Source: Takakia lepidozioides | Lineage: Eukaryota; Streptophyta; Takakiopsida; Takakiales; Takakiaceae | Reading direction: 5' to 3' | DNA length: 64,000 nt | Assembly: GCA_030704615.1 (NCBI GenBank) | Contig: CM060732.1 | Location: 74,629,053-74,693,052, forward strand | Part shown: in pieces, positions 11,691-22,954 of the stretch | Numbering within the stretch: position 1 is the stretch's first letter | How the letters are laid out: the number at the start of each line of letters is the position of its first letter | Made by a program: the position numbers and the translations under genes | Notes under the pieces: generated by a model | Told to the model about the DNA's origin: nothing | What the model saw: the letters and a program-made list of their open reading frames with translations, nothing else | The model's database searches: none

Positions 11691-12571
11691 GAATATTCTA
11701 GCTATTGATGCTAAAAATCATGGATCAGGTGGAGGGAAAGGGCCAGGAGAAAACCCATATAAGAATGCCCAAAGAGATAGAATTTGAACTTTGGCTCTAT
11801 CAGGAGGCAACAATGAAGATATCCAATAGTATCATGGAGGGGGTGAGATAGGGCGAGGGAGCCTTATGGACACGATTGTTAACAACCCACAAAGGCGCCT
11901 AATATGATCTCGACTTGACAAATGAATTGGGAGTACTTCACAACAAGAGAGATATTGTGACTAGTAATCTTCATGCCAATGAAGTTGGACAGAATGGAAA
12001 CGAAAGGAGGAGAGCTCAAAGCATGTACAGAAACAAAGATAGAATGAAGACATTTTTGAGGCATTTCAGTTCCGAGTCCATAACTAAAACTTTGCAACGC
12101 TTGAGATGGCTGATAATTATATCACTACAAGAGAAACTGGCTTTTTTTACACCCTTTCTTACACCTGCAGGTGTAAGAAAAGCCAACCCCCCCCCCCCCC
12201 CCCGGGTGTGAGGTAAACCGTGTTGATTCCGCCACCCTGTCGAAAAACCCAGTGGTGTCGAAAAAGCCATCTTACTAACACCCAACTACACCTTGACGTG
12301 GCGCTCGGCCTGTCTGGCTCTTTTGACATGGTTTTTTTAACACCCGTTTTGACTGACTTTTCTTACAACCATTTCGACTGGATTTTTTGACGGCTAATCT
12401 TACACCCTGCTTAACAATGTGGTGAAATTCAAAATTCAAAATTCAAATTCAAATTTTAAAATTTAAATTTTGGCGGTTCAAAAATTCAAAATTTGAAATA
12501 TGCGTTGACCCCGCCCCATCCCATGTCAACGGTTGAACGTGCTCCATCCCACACATTACTAGACGATACAC

Positions 12572-12641
12572 ACTTGAACCTAAGACCTCATCATTATAAC
12601 ATCACTAAGTCACTATATACTAACCAACATACCTATTACAC
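12572..12641 (-). repeat. tRNA-like segment in CACTA-2 left arm
   Basis: Second copy of the block described at 9699-9773, with GAGGTCTTAGGTTCAAGT on the minus strand and TTGGTTAGTATATAGTGAC farther on. Its flanks also match CACTA-1 loosely. Confidence 0.45.
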
Positions 12642-13329
12642 ATACATGCACAACATAAGTGGTTTGATTGTATATAACCTTAACAAACTAGGACTTTGTG
12701 TTGCTCCGCACTACTAGCGACGAATTCTGAGAACTATGTTCAATTTGCACAAAAAAGGCGAGGTCATCCCCACGGTGTTACATACAGACATGCCCTATTT
12801 CATTGTTCATCGGAAGATGAAGTGCCTGATGAAAATATCTTTCACAGAACAGCTGGATCAGTCTTCCTGACTGTTAAGATGTTTGGGATGACTTAATGAA
12901 GACTGTAGCATCTCACTTTCTATCGGAAGATGTCTAATACCTCAAAAGAAAATAACAGTCATCCAAATGTGCATAATCAAATGAGTATACTACAATGTGA
13001 CATCTACATCCCCAACAAATATGCTAAACAGAGAAACGGTCCGGCTGCTTGTGGAGTTGTTTTTTGACTGTAATGTGCAGTTGAACACATACAAAGAACT
13101 TGCTGAAACGGTGTCTGGAAGTATACTAACTCCTGGACCCTCCCCAAGAGAAGTTGCATATCTACGGAGGTTAAGCCTCTACTAGATTTCAAGTTCACCA
13201 AGCTCACACCTTCTGTGGTCAGACCAAGAAGGTGTCGAATAGTATACTTGAGGCTTATCTCACACAAGTTTGAGAATAAGCTATATAGTGTAAGTTAATC
13301 CACACAATAGGGATCAACTATATGATGTG

Positions 13330-13525
13330 GCATGCTGACTAGACCTGGTGTGAGAAAGGTTACTGTGTTTATCTTACACTAGTGTGGATTATGCCACATT
13401 GGTTGGACACGTCGATTAAGGGACTCAAAGGTGGCATGTTGATCACTAGACATGGTGTGAGAAAAGTTACTGGGCTTATTTTACATTTATGTGGATTATG
13501 CCACATTGGTAAGACACGTGGATAA
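13330..13525. repeat. Tandem pair of about 100-bp repeats
   Basis: The sequence GGTGTGAGAAAGGTTACTG...TGTGGATTATGCCACATTGG appears at about 13,348-13,420 and again, slightly changed, at about 13,456-13,520. The unit includes GTGTGAGAAAAG and TTACAC motifs like those next to the CACTA-2 terminus, so it may be subterminal or internal element sequence. Confidence 0.6.
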
Positions 13526-13539
13526 AGCGAATCAGGTCA

Positions 13540-14787
13540 ATAAACCTGCAATATGGGTAGATGATCAACTAAAGACAGCAGCTGCAGCGGCACAATTGAT
13601 AGAATCAGACACCTCAACCATGACCACAGCTTCTGAGAGAGGATCAAGAGAAGGAGTCCACAATGCCTCTTCTGGCACTTCTAAGCATGTGAAGATACTT
13701 CGTGCGGCAAGCAGACTAACAGAGGCTCTACAAACTCTAAACCAATGAGGCATTTCAGTAGATTCAGATACGTATGTCTGTCTCTTGCTTAAGTGCATGA
13801 AGATGGAAGGTCTGGAAGCTAGAAAGCAGGTGCACACCCCCATTACCCAAAGTGGATTCACGCCAAATGTTTTTCTACTCAACACCCTTGTCAACATGTA
13901 TGTTAAGTGCGGGAGCATCATGGATGCCCACCAAGTGTTCAACAGAATGCCTCAACGATCTTTGATCACGTAGAATATAATGTTGGCAGGATTTACCCTA
14001 GTAATGCATGTGCCAGCCTGGGAACCGTGGAAAAGGGCAAAAAAGTACATGCATACATCATCAAAGCTGGGATTATACCAGATTTTATTCTCGAGACTGC
14101 CTTTGTGGACATGTATGCAAAGTGTGGCAGCCTAAAGGATGTGCGTCAAGTGTTTGACAATATGGCTCAACAAGATGTTGGCTCTTGGAGTGCAATGTCA
14201 ACAGGATATGCTCAGCATGGGTATAATAAGCTATAGACATATATAGGCTATATCATGGATGCTCACCAAGTGTTCAACATAATGCCTCAACCATCTTTGT
14301 TCACATGGAACATAATGGCTATGAGCAAATGATAAGGGAAGGTGTCAAGCCCAACAGTTGTGTTCATTTGCATTCTCAATATGTGTTCCAGTCTTGTCGC
14401 CCTATTTTCACGGTGTTTACAGGCAGTCAAGGCAAAAAGTATAGAACAGCTTTGGCAAGAATTCATGTCAGATACTTCACAGTGGTGGGACAACTGGGCT
14501 GATAAGGTGAGGCTCTACTTGCCAGCCAATAACGTACAGTTCCTATGATAAAATGACAGTGGTTGTTTTCTGATTGAAGCTGGTATGATGCACCATGACT
14601 TTAGTGCTTGTGGTTCTTTGAAAATGACCCAAGCATTCAAGTTAGTTCTGTGGCCTCTTTATTGGCATTATTCTTGTGGAGTGGAGCTTTAGTGGTCGAA
14701 GCCCGGTATGTGTGCTTGTTGTCCGATCTTGTCAAAATGAAAAGCCTAGCAGAGGGAAAGCAAGTGCATACCCACATTATCCAAAGC
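13540..14787 (+). pseudogene. Pentatricopeptide repeat (PPR, PLS-type) gene fragments with internal duplication
   Basis: Several PPR motifs are readable on the plus strand. They include CLLLKCMKMEGLEARKQVH, FLLNTLVNMYVKCGSIMDAH then QVFNRMP, KGKKVHAYIIKAGIIPD, FVDMYAKCGSLKDVRQVFD and WSAMSTGYAQHGYNK. Another start of the same kind follows at 14,728-14,787 (AEGKQVHTHIIQS). Stops and frameshifts break the frame (stop at 13,971). The DAHQVFN..PQ.SL module occurs twice, at about 13,921 and about 14,257, so pieces were duplicated. PPR proteins bind organellar RNA. The gypsy LTR begins directly inside the last helix pair at 14,788. As it lies inside CACTA-2, it may be captured host sequence. Confidence 0.8.
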
Positions 14788-15513
14788 TGTCGTGGCCCTT
14801 TGCCTTGAGGGTAGGGGGTCGGGACACAAAAGGGGCTTCCCCTGTGGTGGGGGCAATGGCAACAATAGATACGGGGGCTCGAGCACCCTTGAGTGCCCAA
14901 GGCACTCAAGGAGGCAGAGGCGCTCACTAGGTGGAGCCCCGCACACCGGGTTGCGGTGGGGGTGGTTCCACAAGGGGTGGTGGTAGCTTAGTGGGTCTTA
15001 GTGGGGGTGATATAGGACTCACCATGGGGCGGAAACCTTGTGGTGGGAGTCGTGAGGAGTCTTGGGACTCATCACGGCCCAATGGGGCCGTGGTGGGTGG
15101 GCCAACACTCACCGCGACTCATCACCGGGAATCGAGGGTTTTCATGGTGGTTCGCCATAAAATGAGTGGGTTGTTTGTAAAACCCCCGCGGACAGTCGTA
15201 GAAGTATATATAGGGAGTAGTAACCCCGAGAACGGTGCAAGCCTGTTGGTGACCAAAAACTAGTGAGTAAGCGTGCAAGCCGGAAAGCGACCAAGGCGTG
15301 GGGAGTTGTTCCGGACTGCCATCGACCAAAGGGAATTTCCACTTGGCCCAAATTGAGAGAGGGTCTCGTGGAGGAGTAAAGAGGGACTGTTATGCCCTGG
15401 TGAGCAGCCGAAGCTCCGAGTTGGCCCGGGCGGCCAGTTTGGGAATTATGCACGCGCATCAAAGCGAGTAACTATGACTTGAAGGGGAGCTTACCGAAGT
15501 GAGGTGCGCGACA
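14788..15513 (+). repeat. 5' LTR of gypsy element
   Basis: A 726-bp segment starting TGTCGTGG and ending GCGCGACA, directly before the primer site, with a TATATATA box at 15,205-15,212. It contains G-rich direct repeats. Its last 65 bp or so recur inverted at 34,447-34,515, which supports the LTR end. Confidence 0.7.
15205..15212 (+). promoter_or_regulatory. LTR TATA box
   Basis: TATATATA lies about 300 bp before the LTR end. It is a plausible start signal for retrotransposon transcription. Confidence 0.45.
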
Positions 15514-15515
15514 CT

Positions 15516-15527
15516 TGGTATCAGAGC
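15516..15527 (+). promoter_or_regulatory. Primer binding site (initiator tRNA-Met type)
   Basis: TGGTATCAGAGC begins two bases after the LTR end. It is complementary to the 3' end of plant initiator tRNA-Met, the usual primer for these elements. Confidence 0.85.
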
Positions 15528-15567
15528 TTAGAGTTTAGTACGTGATCGTCCTTGAGATCGCCTCATC

Positions 15568-18010
15568 ATGGGGTCGAGCAAGCCAAAGTGGAACGGCCTG
15601 AAAGATGATGATCCTGGTGAGCCCGATGGGGGCAACGTGTCACCGAAGTGGCAATTTGAGGAGGCGATTCATGCTTTTGAAAGCGAGGTCGCTCAAGAAC
15701 GGGAGGAATCTGGGGAGTCGGAGCCCGAAGACTTCCCGGAGGCTCCGCCAGACCAACAGATGTCTCCCATGCCAGCAGCCTGTTGGGAAGGGTTGTTGGC
15801 GCAGTTTGGCGGGACGTTGAAAGACGTGTTGAAGGCAGCTAATGTCACTTCCACTAAGACAAAGTTTAAGGTGAAGCCTAAGGATCGGGTGGAAGTGGCT
15901 CCCACCTATTTGAGGGGCTATGCTCGACAATGGTGGCAGAAACGCCTTCACGACCAAGGTCCAAACCCAAAAACCTTGAGCTGGAGTAGGTTCAGGAACT
16001 TATGAAGAGATAGTTTGTGCCCCTCAACGCGTCCTGGCTCGCCCGAGACAAGATGAGGAATTTGAAGCAAACGGATGACATTCGGGGATATGTTCAGGTT
16101 TTCAATGTGCTGTTGCTCGAAGTCGCGGACATGGCAGAACCAGAAATGGTCTTCAACTTTCTGGCGTGACAAGCCCCATGGCGGAAGTTGGAGGAGAAGC
16201 CACCTAAGACTTTGAACGAGGCAATTGAGAGGGCTGAATATTTCTCGAATGTCCCTAGGGGTGTAGGTCAAATGCAACTGTCGAGGGAAACACGGAAGAC
16301 ATGCAAAACAAGACAAATGATGTTAGGGTTATGGGATGTTGGGAGATGAAATTGCAATTTTTCATTCAGGCAGGATGAAATTACTTTTTTGTCAGGAAAC
16401 ACTCTGTCAAGTTATTTTACCACTAGTGTGAAACTAGCTAAGAAATAGCTAGCTTTTACATATTGACATTTGGGACAGGTGGATGACGGCTAAAGTGATG
16501 TTGGGGAATGAAAAATGGGAATGAAATAATGATTTTTTTTCATTGCAGGTGGATGACGAGATGGAATGGGGAGTGAACATGAGGATGAAATGACGATTTC
16601 TCATTACCAGGTGGAAGATCATCAAACAGTTGGCATGGATAAGAGGGAGTAGCAGTGAAGACAAAATACAGCAGGCTATTTATTAAAGTGATAAATTACC
16701 AGTCAGTAATGTAGTAATGGGGCTGGGTCCACGTAGCTTAGTATATATTTTTGCACTATGAGTCAAAGATGGTCACATGGTGCAGAGGGGGATAACACTC
16801 GGCGGCCATTAGAAATCTAGAAATCTTTGTCTATTATATTTCATGTCATAGTTAGTCATGCAGCCAGGTTCACGTGAAAGTGACGGCGTGCATTAAATAA
16901 CTTAGGAGCTTGCTTTACCTATATAAGCAAGGATGCAAGACATACGAGCTCCCTCTGTTTGTATGCACTGGATAGAAGAAGGAAGTGGGAGTTATGCAAG
17001 AAAGATGTCAAGCAAGCTATGCTTTTATCAAAGGTTGATCAAATGAATGGTGTGATGTTTGAAGAGTGTAGTATTGGAGTTGAATGAGTTCTTTTCCTGC
17101 AGATGTAGTCATGACCACAAGCAATCAGTAGTATGATCCTAGAGTAAACATAGGCTTGGACAAAATGATGGAGTTTAGCATCTATTTACTGCGTCACAAG
17201 ATAGAAGATCGTGGACAAGCGACTTGATAGAAGAAGGATATAGCAAACAATATCTGGAAAGTAGTTGGACCAAAAGTCTTTGGATTCCAAGGGGCACATA
17301 TCTACATGCAATTCTGACTGAGGGAAGCTATGGTGGCCAGAACTGTGAACAATGAAAGTGGACCATGGGGAAGTGGACTGGGAAAGTGTCAGTTGAAGGC
17401 CAATGAATCCAACCAATGATGATGTCTCTCTTGAACAACGACACAGTAGATGTCTTGCAAGTAGTTGTCTTGTATACCCCTATCTTTTGGCTTTCTCTTC
17501 CGCTACAGCTATAAAGGTAGGTGGTGATCTAACGGGTGAAGTGGCATGGGTGTTAGGCCCCTCTTTTTTTTACTTACAAGGGCGAAAGACAAGGCCGTAC
17601 GGAGCTGAACCACAAGAAGACCCGGCGGGAGGGTGACTCCTTCTGACCGGAAAAGAAGTGGAATAGGCAACGCGGCGACAATGGCACGTGGAAATCGAAG
17701 GGAGGGCCTTCACACGTCAAGGCGGCACCCGATTCTCCAAAAAGAAAATCAGGTGCGGCGGCTTATGGCGGACAGAAGGCGACCTTCGATGGAATGTGCT
17801 TTAATTGCGGGGAGTCCGGGCACATGGCCAAGAAGTGCACGAAACCCCAACAATTGAACATGACTCGGGCGGCCACGGAGCTGTCCAAAGATTCCATTAG
17901 CCTCTTGGTGGAGGCGGTGGTCGCCAACACTTGCAAGATAGGCAACTACTCTTGAGAGTTGTATCAGGAAACTGGCGCCTTGCGTAAAAGGAGTCAGTTA
18001 ATGTTCATGA
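15568..18010 (+). pseudogene. gypsy gag (split by a 1.26-kb insertion)
   Basis: The ATG at 15,568 opens a 145-codon frame with the retrotransposon gag core (YLRGYARQWWQKRL). Beyond a stop at 16,003 it continues in frame with PLNASWLARDKMRNLKQTDD and ends near 16,316. Coding resumes at about 17,579 with a basic linker and the zinc knuckle CFNCGESGHMAKKC (about 17,799-17,840). The stops (TAG in KR-FVPLN, TGA after NFLA) replace sense codons expected in the family. Confidence 0.8.
16321..17578. mobile_element. Unidentified insertion in gypsy gag, possible solo LTR
   Basis: About 1.26 kb separates two parts of gag that would otherwise join. It starts TGTTAGGG and ends TTACA, compatible with TG...CA LTR ends, and has a TATA-like CTATATAAGC near 16,920. 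No 5-bp target duplication was found. TGTTAGG recurs near the right end at 17,551. No coding domain was recognised. Confidence 0.4.
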
Positions 18011-20222
18011 GTGGGATAATCTCTGGAACTAACGTGTCGTTGTTGGTGGACACATGAGCGTCGCACTCCTTCATGACACCGGCAACGGCATAGAAGCTGG
18101 GGCTCCCGACAAGTGATGTGGGGGCCATCATTGAAGTGCGTTTGGCCAAGAGGTTGGTGTTTGATGTTCCTCTTCAGATGGGGAGTTGGGAGGGACGTGA
18201 GAACTTCACCATTTGCGAGATCGATGGAGTGGATCTCATTTTGGGGATGACCTTTTTGAGCAAATCCGGAGCGGTCATAGATGGCCGCAAGAGAATAGTC
18301 ACGCTACCGTGTCGGAATGGTGGCGAAGTTTTACGAGTGTCGGAAACGCCCAAACCAGTGGGGGGGGGCGAATAAACCTGCTGTCAGCAAAGGAGTGGGC
18401 CGTGAAAGAGCCACATGAGCCTCAGTTTTTGCTTTACGTAAGACAAGTGAAAGGAGAAGGCGATAGGGAGCCGAGCCCAGATTGGATCAAGGGGATTTTG
18501 GAGAAATACCAGGATGTGATGCCGGAGGATTTACCAAGTGACTTACCACCGCAAAGAGGAGTTGACCACAAGATTGAGGTGATACCAAGATCGGAGCCGC
18601 CTGCCAAGGCGCCCTACCGGTTGAGCCACAGAGAGTTGGTCGAGCTGAAGGCTCAGCTCAAGGATCTAATGTCAAATGGGTACATCCGGCCAAGTAAGTC
18701 ACCCTACGGAGCCCCGGTGCTATTCGCAGACAAGAAGGATGGGACGCTGCGGATGTGTGTCGATTATAGGGCTCTAAATAAGGTGACTATCAAGAACCGG
18801 TACCCTTTGCCAAGGATCGACGACCTCTTCGATCGGTTGGCATGAGTGAAGTATTTCAGCCGGATCGATTTGCGCTCCGGCTACCATCAAATCCGAGTGG
18901 CGGAAGGAGATGAGGAGAAGACCGCGTGCATGACAAGATATGATTCGTATAAGTTCTTGCTGATGCCTTTTGGGCTCACCAACGCACCCACGACCTTTAG
19001 CACGCTAATGAGCAGCCTTTTTCAGAAGTGGTTGGATGACTTTGTGATCATGTACATCGACGACATCTTGGTGTACTCGAAAACAAAGGAAGAGCACCTG
19101 GAGCACCTCAAAAGGGTGTTCCAGAAATTGCGGGAAGAGAAACTGTACGTCAAAGCTTCAAAATGCGAATTCGGGGTCACAAAAGTGGAGTTCCTAGGGC
19201 ATGTGATTACACATGATGGGATTGAAATGGATGACAGATTAGTGAGGGCGATTTTGGACTGGGAGCCTCCGACTTCGATCCCGGGAGTGCGATCCTTTCT
19301 AGGACTCGTCTCCTATTACCGAAAGTATGAGAGAAATTTCGCCAAGATCGCGGGGCCGTTGTCGGACCTTCTGTATGTCCAAGGTATGGGTATGGAACAC
19401 CTTTTGTGCCCAAGCTTTTGCCGAGTTGAAGCATCGGATGGCGGAAGCTCCGGTCCTGAAAATCCCGGAGTTCGACCGTCCATTTGAAATTCATACAGAT
19501 GCATCGGACTTCGCAATTGGGGGTGTACTCATGCAGGATGGACGTCCAGTGGCTTACGAAAGTAAGAAACTGAATGAAGTGGAGCGACGGTGGATTGCGC
19601 TCGAGAAAAAAATGAAGGCGATGGTGCATTGCCTTGAGCTTTGGCGCCACTATGTTGGTTCCAACCTGGTGAAGGTGTTCACGGACAATGTCACGGTGAA
19701 GTATTTTGCCACGCAGCCTAAATTGTCCCCAAAATAACTTAGGTGGCAAGACACTTTGGCGGTGTTCGACGTGGATATTCAGTACAAACCGGGACGGGAC
19801 AATGTGGTGGCTAATGCTTTAAGTAGAAAACAACAGCTCATGTTGGTGTACAGGGGCGAGACGGCGCTCCAAAAGAAGATCCGGAAGGCTTACCGAAAGG
19901 ATGAGATGGCGAAGTCTGTGATGCGGGACTTGAGGATGGGGGTTAAATCGCAGTTCCACTTGCATAATGGACTGATTCGGTACAAGGGAGGGATCAGAAA
20001 TAGTCTCTTGAGAGAATGTCACGATGGCCCGCTTGCGGGCCACGGCGGAGCCAAGCGCACCGCGGCACTCTTGAAGAAAGAGTATTTTTGGCCCAAACTG
20101 AGGGAGGAGGCCGAGGAGTATGTCAAGACATGCACCACATGCCAACAAATTTAACCGGAGCGAGTACAAAAAGCAAGCAGGGTTGTTACAACCCTTGCTG
20201 ATTCCAGAGGGGTCTTGGGAAA
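18011..20222 (+). pseudogene. gypsy pol: protease, reverse transcriptase, RNase H, integrase zinc domain
   Basis: The protease is recognised by LLVDT-ASHSFM, where the active-site glycine codon is a TGA stop, and by [10 protein letters not shown] runs from about 18,570 with [24 protein letters not shown], and the catalytic YIDDILVYS at 19,053. A TGA splits RT at 18,843 and a frameshift follows near 19,380. RNase H has FEIHTDASDFAIGGVL. A TAA lies at 19,735. The integrase zinc-binding domain (HDGPLAGHGGAKRT...CTTCQQ) ends with TAA at 20,152. Integrase is then cut by CACTA-3. Confidence 0.85.
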
Positions 20223-20429
20223 CACTACAACAGATGAGCGTTTTTATGACTTCACATATGACTATTTTTTCAGTCTTATATGCGTTCATGACTACATCAC
20301 TCTGTAGTGAAAAAAACCCTGTCATAGCGACTAGTCTTTAGGACTGCGTTTTGCAAGTCATATCCATGACTGCTTGCGTGGCACCTGGAGTCCTGCTGCA
20401 GAAAGGGTTGCAGTCACAACCTTATGACT

Positions 20430-20830
20430 AATATATGACTACATTGTCTGTTGAGCGCTGCGTACATGGAGAGGCTTCAGCGGGACACGTGCGCCACTGC
20501 GCAAGCGACACGTCATGCATTCGTCAGGGGATTATATGACTATATGTCTGCAAAGTGATGCCTACATGGAGAGGCGACGGATGGACACGTGCGCCACTGC
20601 GAATTTGACATGTCACGACTTCTTGCCATAATCATATGACTACATGTCTACACAGTGATGCCTACATGGAGAGGCGCTAGCGAGACACGTGTGCTATGGC
20701 AGATTTCACACGTGGTGACTACATGACTCGCTCATATGACTACAGGGATGTCTACATGGAGAGTTGTTAGCGGGACACCTGTTGCACTTGAGATGTGACA
20801 TGTGGCACACAGACAAAATATATGACTAGC
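20430..20830. repeat. CACTA-3 left subterminal tandem repeats
   Basis: Four units of about 100 bp. Each has TATGACTA, then a spacer, then CTACATGGAGAGGC, then GGACACGTG or a close variant, then a GTGACA/CACGTG-like piece. Motifs such as ATGACTACATG and CACGTGTAGTGATGTAGTC recur near the right end at 31,960-32,240. Such arrays are the usual binding sites for the second transposon protein (TnpA) in CACTA elements. Confidence 0.7.
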
Positions 20831-21441
20831 ATATATGACTACGGATCTTTACACGTGGTGAAAATATGGATAAAGAATGTCGTGTCATATACTGCCACGT
20901 GTTCTGGTTTGAGCAAGAGTGATGCCACGTGTCATCAAGATTGTTTTCCGAAATAGTTTATATTTTTCATGTTCATATTTTATTTTTTAGTTTTCATTTA
21001 ATATTTAAAAGAACAGGGAGATTGCAGCCTTGGATTTTTTTTTAATGGTATTATTTTTAATATTATTATTTAAAATGAAAGTGAATTAAATGATTTAAAA
21101 TCTTCATTACATGGTGAAATTCCAACATGAAAACAGAATGGATCCCTCCTGCATACTATCAACCACAAGGAAAATATAAATAGTCAACTACAGGGCAATA
21201 CAAGCCCTATAAATCACATTACAAAAATCCAAATGAGACCAATATCCCAATGGACACCTCAAAAGCCACAAGGTCAAAAAATCCATGCCTCAAAAGGCCC
21301 AGCCAAAAACAAGCAAACCCACATATGGGCTGAATTGTTGTAGCTAGTATGTTCTAGTGCTATTAGAATCAAGAACTCTGTTAAATAGTGCAATACTGAC
21401 TATCCCTTCCGCAGCTCCATAAGTTTCAGTAACTTTAGACT

Positions 21442-22010
21442 CTAAAGTGTTGTCTGGCCAACCACCTGTCCCAACTCGGTCTGTTTCCTAACACCATTCA
21501 CATATGGTAGAGGGGTGTTACTGACACATGCCTCTTTGATGTACACACAGGCATAATCAAGGGGCACAGCAGGGTACCCGTAACCCACCACAGCACCTTG
21601 AAGAGCAACAATCAGCCCTACTCCACATTTCTTGCGTTTGGAGTTCACATCCAACAGCCGAACCTCGTCACCCACCCTGAAATGTGATCCCAACTCCACA
21701 CAAAAAAGAACACAATGTGAAAACCCATGACATACACACGACTAGGACACTCAACATTTGTGAGTTAAAGAGAGCCCCAAGGTTGGAAAAAATAAAACAA
21801 ACAAGACAACGGCCTGGACTTACTCCATTTGCAGTCTCCAGTGGTGGTGAGACCTCTTTTGGGGGCTACTCGCCGGGTCGACACTCTTGCCCCTCGTCTG
21901 TACCGGCTTGTCGACAATATCACCTTTGTTTGTCACAAGTTCCTGTGTCACAGACCAGAGAACAACCAGGAAAGCAATGAGCAAACATGAATAGTGAATA
22001 GAAACAAAAT
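21442..22010 (-). CDS. CACTA-3 second gene, C-terminal exons
   Basis: The minus-strand exon at 21,700-21,442 has VGLIVALQGAVVGYGYPAVP and LDYACVYIKEACV. This resembles a small C-terminal domain found in plant CACTA-associated proteins (possibly DUF8039; name uncertain). The preceding exon at about 22,000-21,835 has KGDIVDKPVQTRGKSVDPAS. The exact junctions are not settled. It lies just 3' of the phosphatase-like exon and probably belongs to the same transcript. Confidence 0.5.
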
Positions 22011-22162
22011 CCAAGTATGAATCAAACAAAAAAAGCCAACATGAAAAGCTGCAAAGAAAACCTAGCATTAATCAAGCAACCGAGGAGAAGCATCCAGGAA
22101 AACAATGCAATGAATGAACCCACAAAAATGTAGCCTCTGGAGCACTGTCAGAATGTTTGTAC

Positions 22163-22813
22163 CTTCACAGTAGCAGTGTTGTATGGTTGTTGTCCGAAAA
22201 CAGGCTGAGACTCCAAAAACTTGGGAATACTGGCAGCTTTCGATGCCTTCCACAAGAAAGGCCACAACACCTCTGTCAGATACTCATCAGTTGGTGAATC
22301 TGGTTGCACCTTCCATGGCTCTAGAAAAATCCCACTGAAGGGAGGATTGTTTGCCGCCTTTCTTGGTGTGTCGTCAACAAAAACAGTGTCATCATAAGTC
22401 CATTCTGGCCAGTCTGCCCACACTGTAGACAAGTTCTTGAAATATAATGGCTTTGAATCAGACCCCTTACGGCATGGGAGGACTGGATCCTCGTCACAGT
22501 GAAGGGCATCCCACTGGAAAACCAGGTTAGTGTGGGCTGCAAAAATATAGTCCACCATTGGGAAGAAGTTGCGAGCTTGGCAACAAGACCACACCGCCAC
22601 CTCAAAGTGTTCAAAACACTTTTGCAAAAAGTCATAACAGCGTGGTCTCAAAACTACCATCTTCTTGCCACACATCTTCCCCACAAAACCTTTGGGAAGG
22701 GATGCAGGCCCATTAGCAGAATGAAAAGATTCACATAACAGACCATTTAAGTCCAGAATTAGTAAATGCTTCCTCGTTGATCCAGGAAGTAAACTGACAT
22801 TTGGCTTCAACAT
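22163..22813 (-). CDS. FCP1/NIF-type HAD phosphatase-like domain carried by CACTA-3
   Basis: An open exon of about 217 codons with the features of the plant NLI-interacting-factor (Scp1-like) family of HAD phosphatases. These are LLILDLNGLLCE (motif 1 with DLNG), VVLRPRCYDFLQKCFEHFEV with AVWS (motif 2 region), KPLYFKNLSTVW and VFVDDTPRKAANNPP (DD motif), then YLTEVLWPFLWKAS. The usual DxD of motif 1 is DLN here, as in a plant subgroup whose activity is unclear. A donor GTACAA follows the last codon at 22,163. It sits in an intron-exon series inside the transposon, so it is probably a host gene part carried by the element. Confidence 0.8.
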
Positions 22814-22954
22814 GTGAGCAGGAGAAATTAAAGCAACATGCTTGTTTGCGCGCGCTCACAGTATACGAAGGCCTTGCCGTGTCAGGATTTGCATTCCCAC
22901 GTCCCGCCATGTCCGACGCCCCTGGACTGCTACTGCCTTTGTACGTGGCAAGGG

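Noticed and set aside
11879-12097. Minus-strand ORF as LINE ORF1
   Set aside because: No recognisable ORF1 domain; it only lies where ORF1 might be.
12400-12500. AAATTC/AAATTT repeats as a CRISPR-like array
   Set aside because: Irregular AT-rich simple sequence without spacer structure, in a plant nuclear context.
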